From positions 310,001 through 374,000 of the forward strand of contig CAVZQZ010000006.1 in assembly GCA_963777565.1 (NCBI GenBank): 64,000 nucleotides of DNA, given 5' to 3'. Source of the stretch: CALMEC01 sp963777565. GTDB lineage: Bacteria; Actinomycetota; Thermoleophilia; Miltoncostaeales; Miltoncostaeaceae. The notes beneath the pieces were generated by a model. That model did not search any database, was not told where the DNA came from, and saw only the letters and a program-made list of their open reading frames with translations. Position 1 is the stretch's first letter. The number at the start of each line of letters is the position of its first letter. This document shows positions 59,510-64,000 of this stretch, in pieces. Position numbers and translations under genes: made by a program.

Positions 59510-61585
59510 TCACCCCGCTCTCAGGTCGTAGAGGGTGACGCTATCGACCGTCTGCGCGGTGAAGTTCTCCTGCACCCACTGTGCGATCTGCGACGAGCTG
59601 CGGCTGCCGCCCATCTGGCCCCCGAACCCGCCGCCGCCGATGAACCAGTGGATCTCCCCCTCGGCGACATACTGCTGGAACTGCTCGAGGGTCGGTGACG
59701 GGTCGCTGCCGTTGAACCCGCCGATCGCCATGACCGGGTCGCCGGTGGCGAGCTGGTAGCCGGACGCAGAGTTCGAGCCGACCGCAGCCGCGACCCATGT
59801 GTACCGGGAGGCGTCCTCGTCGAGGAGCGCCACCATCTCGGCGGACGGGTCGCTGCCGCGCAGCAGACCGCCGGGGCCGCCGCCGACGCCGCCCGGGGTC
59901 GTGCCGCCGCCGAGCGCCGGCGGCGTGCCCAGAGCGCCCGGGAAGCCCTGGAAGCCGGGCATCGCGTTGCCACCCGCCGCGCCGGGCACGGCGTTCTGGG
60001 CGAAGGGAGGCGCGCCCTGGAAGCCGGGCCGGCCGAACCGGCCACCGCCGGGTCCGCCGCGGCCGCCGACGACAGCGGGGCCGGCGGACGGGATGGCGCC
60101 GTCGTGCCGGGTCGCCGCGGTCTGGATGCTGTAGGCAAGCGGCGCGGCCATCGTCGCGACGAGTGCGGCCACGACCGTGGCGACGCCCACGCGCCGGCCG
60201 GGGCGATCGCCGGCGAGCAGCAGCCCCGCCGCCGCGAGGCCGGCGACGATGACCAGCACGCGAAGCTCCGGGTGCCAGTCGGGGCTGCGGCCGAGCAGCG
60301 TGGATGCGAGCACCGCGGTGCCCGCGACCGCCGCCGCGAGGGCGGCGCGGGCGCGGATGTCGTCGCGGCGCTGCCACAGCATGGTGGCGCCGATGCCGAC
60401 GAGGGCGCCGATCGCCGGTGCGAGGGCCACGGCGTAATAGGGATGGATGATGCCCTGCGCGTAGCTAAATACGAGGGCGGTCACCACGAGCCACCCGCCC
60501 CACAGCAGGAGCGCGGCGCGGGTACGGTCGGTTCGCGGCGCGCGGCGGCTGAGCCAGAACCCGGCGACCATGAGCCCGATCGCCGCGGGAAGGAGCCATG
60601 CGACCTGGCCGCCCCACTCCGCGTCGAAGAGCCGGTGCCAGCTGGTCTCGCCCCACATCCCGCCGCCCTGGCCGCCGCCCCCGACGCTGCCCACCTCGTT
60701 GCCGGTGAGCCGGCCGAATCCGTTGTAGCCGAAGATGAGCTCGAGCACGCTGTTGTTCTGCGACCCGCCGATGTACGGGCGGGCCGATGCCGGGACGAAC
60801 TCGACGATGGCGACCCACCAGCCGGCGGAGGCGACGAGCGCGGCGCCGGCGAGCAGCACCTGCCAGATGCGCCGGCGGAGCGGCGTGGGGGCCGCCACCA
60901 AGTAGACCAGCGCGAGCGCCGGGACCACCGGCAGGGCCTGGAGCATTTTCGTGAGGAACGCGAAGCCCACCGCCGAGCCGGCGAGCACGAGCCACCACGT
61001 GTCCGCGCGCTCGAGCGCCCTGACCGTCGCGTAGGCGGCGACGGTGAGCAGGAGCACCAGCATGGCGTCGGGGTTGTTGAACCGGAACATCAGCACGGCG
61101 ACGGGCGTGAGCGCCAGCACCGCTCCCGAGATCAGCGCCGCCGCCGGGGAAAACCACCGGCGAACCGTGGCGTACAGCACCCCCACCGAGGCGACGCCCA
61201 TCAGCGCCTGCGGCACCAGGATGCTCCAGGCGTTCAGGCCGAACATCCGCACCGACAGCGCCATGGCCCAGATCGAGAGCGGCGGCTTGTCGACCGTGAT
61301 CGCGTTCGCGGCGTCGGACGATCCGTAGAAGAGCGCCTTCCAGCTCTCCGACCCGGCCTGGGCCGCGGCGGAGTAGAACGAGTTCGCCCACCCGGACGCG
61401 CCCAGGCCCCACAGGTACAGGAGCGCGGTGCCGGCGATGAGCGTCCAGAACGCGGGACGCACCCAGGCGGGGTTGCCGGCGCGCGCGTCGTCATGGTCGG
61501 AGGCGGCCTGCTCGACCTCGGGCTCGGGTCGCAGCGGCGGCAACGAGCTACCGCGCCGGCCCCAGGTGGCGTCGTTCGTCGTCAT
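59510..61585 (-). CDS. GT39-type membrane glycosyltransferase (ArnT/PMT-like)
   Basis: 691 residues. TM-rich GT-C fold: AFWTLIAGTALLYLWGLGAS and then YSAAAQAGSESWKALFYGSS, DAANAITVDKPPLSIWAMAL (the acidic DK-P-P loop typical of GT39/ArnT), and about 11 more spans up to residue 490. A glycine/proline-rich linker (about 500-590) and a C-terminal extracytoplasmic domain (SGYQLATGDPVMAIGGFNGS, EIHWFIGGGGFGGQMGGSRS) follow. It should move a sugar from a polyprenyl-phosphate carrier to a surface acceptor. Its ATG overlaps the stop of the upstream GT2-GtrA gene, which probably makes that carrier-linked sugar. Confidence 0.9.
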   Translation of the reverse strand: MTTNDATWGRRGSSLPPLRPEPEVEQAASDHDDARAGNPAWVRPAFWTLIAGTALLYLWGLGASGWANSFYSAAAQAGSESWKALFYGSSDAANAITVDKPPLSIWAMALSVRMFGLNAWSILVPQALMGVASVGVLYATVRRWFSPAAALISGAVLALTPVAVLMFRFNNPDAMLVLLLTVAAYATVRALERADTWWLVLAGSAVGFAFLTKMLQALPVVPALALVYLVAAPTPLRRRIWQVLLAGAALVASAGWWVAIVEFVPASARPYIGGSQNNSVLELIFGYNGFGRLTGNEVGSVGGGGQGGGMWGETSWHRLFDAEWGGQVAWLLPAAIGLMVAGFWLSRRAPRTDRTRAALLLWGGWLVVTALVFSYAQGIIHPYYAVALAPAIGALVGIGATMLWQRRDDIRARAALAAAVAGTAVLASTLLGRSPDWHPELRVLVIVAGLAAAGLLLAGDRPGRRVGVATVVAALVATMAAPLAYSIQTAATRHDGAIPSAGPAVVGGRGGPGGGRFGRPGFQGAPPFAQNAVPGAAGGNAMPGFQGFPGALGTPPALGGGTTPGGVGGGPGGLLRGSDPSAEMVALLDEDASRYTWVAAAVGSNSASGYQLATGDPVMAIGGFNGSDPSPTLEQFQQYVAEGEIHWFIGGGGFGGQMGGSRSSSQIAQWVQENFTAQTVDSVTLYDLRAG

Positions 61586-62841
61586 TCGGTGGCTCCATCG
61601 AGTTGTGGACGGACGGTGGCGCGACGGGCGAACACCCACGCGCGGAACAGCAGGAACCGCACGAGGGTGGCGGCGACGTTCGCGATGGTCAGGACGGCCA
61701 ACTCGACGCCGTGGCCGGCGCCCGGGGCAGCGGCGTGAAGCAGGGCGAGCGACCCGCTGGTCAGCACCAGGGCGATGCCGAGAATCGCGAGTCCCTGCAT
61801 CTGCTGGCGGGCGGCGCCGGATCGGCCCCGCACGCCGAACGTGATCCTGCGGTTCGCGGCGGTGTTCGCGAACGTCGCGATGAGCAGCGCCAGCGCGTTG
61901 GCCGCCTGCGCGCCGAGCGGGCCGCGCAGCAGCAGGTAGAGGACGCCGAAGAAGGCGGTGCTCGCCAGGCCGATCGCGCCGAACCGGAGGACTTGCCGCC
62001 CCAGCCCGATCCGTTCGTCGACGGTCTCGACGGGCCGGCGCGGGTCGATCGTCGCGAGCGGCAGCGAACCGGTCCACAGGCCGCGTGCGAGACGCGCGAT
62101 GCCCCGCAGGTCGGCGGCGGCGGTCGCGACGATGTCGACGCGGGAGTCGGGGTCGTCGACCCAGTCCACCGGGACCTCGTGGATGCGCAGGCCGCTGCGC
62201 TCGGCGACGATCAAGAGCTCGGTGTCGAAGAACCACTCCTGGTCCTCGACGAGGGGGAGGAGCTTACGCGCACAGTCGGCCCGGATCGCCTTGAAGCCGC
62301 ACTGGGCGTCCGAAAAGCGTGCTCCGAGGGTGGCGTGCAGCACGACGTTGTATGCGCGGGAGATCACCTCGCGCTTGGGGCCGCGCACCACGTTCGAGCC
62401 GCGGGCCAGGCGCGAGCCGATGGAGATGTCGCTGTGGCCCGACAGAAGCGGCGCCACCAGCGGGAGCAGGCCGTCGAGGTCAGTGGAGAGATCAACGTCC
62501 ATGTAGGCCAGCACCTGCCCGTCGCTGCCCGACCACGCCGCCCGTAACGCACGGCCCCGGCCCTTCTCGGCGAGGTGGATCACGCGGACGTCGGGGAGCT
62601 CGTCGCTCAGCCGGTCGGCGATTTCTGCCGTCGCATCGGTGCTGGCGTTGTCGGCGATCGTGATGCAGGCGCTGAACGGGAAGCGCGACGAGAGGTACTC
62701 GTGCAGGCGCCTGACGCTCCGTTCGAGGTCGTCCTCCTCGTTGTAGACCGGCACGACCACATCGACCTGGGGCCGTATCCGTGCGGCGAACTCCTGCTCG
62801 AGCGGAACGGCGGTCGTCTGCATGGCCGACACCATGGCCAC
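61582..62841 (-). CDS. GT2 polyprenyl-phosphate glycosyltransferase fused to GtrA domain
   Basis: 419 residues. Residues 25-260 are a GT2 domain of the dolichol-phosphate-mannose synthase type: VDVVVPVYNEEDDLERSVRR, IADNASTDATAEIADRLSDE, AEKGRGRALRAAWSG, YMDVDLSTDLDG (DxD at 115-117) and FSDAQCGFKAIRADCARKLL. Residues 285-410 are a GtrA-like four-span domain: VLRFGAIGLASTAFFGVLYL, ANALALLIATFANTAANRRI and VARTLVRFLLFRAWVF-like end. It would load a sugar onto a polyprenyl phosphate, partnered with the overlapping GT39 enzyme. ATG 62841 is used; ATG 62823 is an alternative. Confidence 0.9.
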   Translation of the reverse strand: MAMVSAMQTTAVPLEQEFAARIRPQVDVVVPVYNEEDDLERSVRRLHEYLSSRFPFSACITIADNASTDATAEIADRLSDELPDVRVIHLAEKGRGRALRAAWSGSDGQVLAYMDVDLSTDLDGLLPLVAPLLSGHSDISIGSRLARGSNVVRGPKREVISRAYNVVLHATLGARFSDAQCGFKAIRADCARKLLPLVEDQEWFFDTELLIVAERSGLRIHEVPVDWVDDPDSRVDIVATAAADLRGIARLARGLWTGSLPLATIDPRRPVETVDERIGLGRQVLRFGAIGLASTAFFGVLYLLLRGPLGAQAANALALLIATFANTAANRRITFGVRGRSGAARQQMQGLAILGIALVLTSGSLALLHAAAPGAGHGVELAVLTIANVAATLVRFLLFRAWVFARRATVRPQLDGATE

Positions 62842-62916
62842 CGAAGATCAATGCTCCCTGTGGGTCTCCTGCGGCGCCACTGAGACTTCCGCGGGGCCGA
62901 GCAGGGGTCTTCTCGC

Positions 62917-63213
62917 TCAGTCCGCGGGCAGGTCGCGTAGCTCGTGCAGCTCGACGACCGCGCCGGACTGCGCGAGCAGGCCGGCGTGCGCAGCCCGCGT
63001 CGGGTCGTCCCGGTAGGCCGCGTACGCGTCGGGCGACGGGAACCACACGATGTGGATCTCCAGGCGGCCATCATCGCTCGCGAGGCGCCGCTCCAGGCGC
63101 CCGCCGTGCCCGGCAAGGAGCGGGAGCACGAGGTCCTCGTAGCGCCTGAAGGCGGCGACGCCGTCCGCCGGGATGCGCGCGACGGCGACGAAGCTGACCC
63201 CGGCGGCGTCCAC
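62917..63213 (-). CDS. Small ABM/NIPSNAP-like protein (98 aa)
   Basis: GTG start: DAAGVSFVAVARIPADGVAA, FRRYEDLVLPLLAGHGGRLE, RRLASDDGRLEIHIVWFPSP and DAYAAYRDDPTRAAHAGLLA. This is a dimeric alpha+beta-barrel pattern as in NIPSNAP/DUF1330-type proteins (strand, F-x-x-Y-E, L-x-R-R, W-F-x-s-x-x-A). Lies 8 bases from the PIN/TRAM gene's end and is probably co-transcribed with it. Function unknown. Confidence 0.7.
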   Translation of the reverse strand: MDAAGVSFVAVARIPADGVAAFRRYEDLVLPLLAGHGGRLERRLASDDGRLEIHIVWFPSPDAYAAYRDDPTRAAHAGLLAQSGAVVELHELRDLPAD

Positions 63214-63221
63214 CCGCGGGA

Positions 63222-64000
63222 TCAGCTCTGCGCTGCGGGGACCTTGGTGAAGACCATCTTGCCCGAGGAGGACTGCAGGACGCTCGTGACCTCGGCGTCC
63301 ACCTCGTGCCCCACGAGGCCTTTGCCGCCCTCGACCACGATCATGGTGCCGTCGGCCAGGTAGCCGACCCCCTGCTCGTACTCGCGGCCCTCCCGGATGA
63401 CCTTGACCCGCAGCATCTCGCCCGGCAGCACGGCCGGCTTGAGCGCGTTGGCGAGGTCGTTGAGGTTGAGCACCTCGACGCCCTGGATCTGGGCGACCTT
63501 GTTGAGGTTGAAGTCGGTGGTGATGATCTCCGCCCCGAGCTCCTTCGCGAGCCGCACGAGCTTGCCGTCGACGCCGTCGATGTCGTCGTAGTCGCGCTCT
63601 CGCACGGTGAACCCGCCGTTCGCGCTGGCCTTGAGCTCCTCGACGAGCTCGAGGCCGCGCCGGCCCCTCGCCCGCTTGAGCGGGTCGCTCGAGTCGGCCA
63701 CCCGCTGCAGCTCGTCGAGGACAAAGGTGGGGACCACCATCTGGCCGGAGAGGAACTTCGTGCGCACGACGTCGACGAGGCGCCCGTCGATGATGGCGCT
63801 GGTGTCGATGATGCGCGGCGGCACCGGCGGCAGCTGATGACGCGAACGGATCCCGACGAGCCGCAGGATGTCGACGTGCTTGCGGGCCCCGATGCGGCTG
63901 AAGACGTATGCGACGACCAGCGCGACGATGACCGCGAGGTACGGTCCGACCTTCGGCAGCTGCAGCACGGCGATGGCCGCGAGGGCCGCCACCACGAGGC
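63222..64000 (-). CDS. PIN/TRAM domain protein (YacL-like), 5' end beyond the window
   Basis: The frame is open to the window edge, so the N-terminus (further membrane spans) is missing. Seen: a last membrane helix (YLAVIVALVVAYVFSRIGAR), then the PIN nuclease domain: PRIIDTSAIIDGRLVDVVRT (first Asp), VPTFVLDELQRVADSSDPLK (Glu), DGKLVRLAKELGAEIITTDF (Asp). The C-terminal TRAM domain has LRVKVIREGREYEQGVGYLA and GTMIVVEGGKGLVGHEVDAE. This is the conserved YacL/PilT-like protein that in Firmicutes lies next to ispD; here a 7-kb stretch separates them. Confidence 0.93.
   Translation of the reverse strand, partial: LVVAALAAIAVLQLPKVGPYLAVIVALVVAYVFSRIGARKHVDILRLVGIRSRHQLPPVPPRIIDTSAIIDGRLVDVVRTKFLSGQMVVPTFVLDELQRVADSSDPLKRARGRRGLELVEELKASANGGFTVRERDYDDIDGVDGKLVRLAKELGAEIITTDFNLNKVAQIQGVEVLNLNDLANALKPAVLPGEMLRVKVIREGREYEQGVGYLADGTMIVVEGGKGLVGHEVDAEVTSVLQSSSGKMVFTKVPAAQS

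Noticed and set aside
60104..61738. 544-codon plus-strand frame, charged and His/Arg-rich
   Set aside because: Antisense to the GT39 enzyme; composition is that of a shadow frame.
1..64000. CRISPR arrays, rRNA genes, insertion sequences with transposase, prophage genes
   Set aside because: None seen: no regularly spaced repeats, no rRNA-like sequence, and no transposase or integrase motifs. The holin-like domain at 28269-30263 is part of a chromosomal fusion protein, not a phage module.

Overview
The window is GC-rich (about 70%) actinobacterial chromosomal DNA. The order sigH - rlmB - cysS - ispF - ispD, with a PIN/TRAM gene further along, fits a deep-branching high-GC actinobacterium of the Thermoleophilia (Solirubrobacterales-like). 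Supporting signs are a SigH-type sigma factor, many leaderless starts, an amphi-Trp protein, DUF2277, ScyD/ScyE-like secreted proteins and many DHA2-type exporters. The lineage is inferred from gene content and was not tested by any search.

Layout. (1) 1-3.65 kb: fragments of a molybdopterin formate-dehydrogenase-like gene, fdhD and a DUF7009 gene on the minus strand, then the 3' two thirds of zwf on the plus strand. All are cut by many single-base frame changes, so this looks like poorly polished sequence. (2) 3.7-18.8 kb: small single-gene units. They include a membrane diguanylate cyclase, a haloacid dehalogenase, a MarR/MFS pair, a DJ-1/PfpI protein, a secreted HEXXH protein, a TetR/BBE-oxidoreductase divergent pair with two clear operators, a RibD-like reductase and a ScyD/ScyE protein. 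Relics of a GH15 glucosidase and an allophanate hydrolase lie between them. (3) 18.8-23.8 kb: an accessory stretch of tiny genes, with two copies of a DUF4177 gene. (4) 23.8-31.7 kb: a divergent ArsR/MFS pair (frame-damaged), a SnoaL-like gene, a secreted protein, DUF202, a holin-like/phosphodiesterase fusion and an AI-2E-type permease. (5) 31.7-37.8 kb: a minus-strand unit of large LuxR/LAL regulator, SAM methyltransferase and a fused alpha/beta-hydrolase-glycosyltransferase, the best candidate for a little-described pathway. (6) 38-49.8 kb: mostly small accessory genes (VOC, SnoaL, DUF3303, cupin, aldo/keto reductase), degraded genes and dispersed intergenic repeats, ending at a tRNA-Thr gene. 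(7) 50-64 kb: the conserved housekeeping block (sigH, rlmB, cysS, ispF, PHP phosphatase, PPOX protein, ispD), then DUF72, an APH(6)-type kinase, HxlR/nitronate monooxygenase, two overlapping cell-envelope glycosyltransferases and a PIN/TRAM protein running off the end.

How the genes work together. The housekeeping block is tightly packed: PHP, ispF, cysS and rlmB have 4-base start/stop overlaps. It links isoprenoid precursor synthesis with cysteinyl-tRNA charging, rRNA methylation and a sigma factor. Four or five local regulator-target pairs stand out: MarR/MFS, TetR/BBE oxidase, ArsR/MFS, HxlR/nitronate monooxygenase and LuxR/methyltransferase-glycosyltransferase. Three have visible palindromic sites between the divergent genes. 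The accessory region between about 19 and 49.8 kb carries inverted near-identical copies of one small gene and a gap-free 110-bp element in two copies. Both point to past duplication or mobilisation ending near the tRNA-Thr gene.
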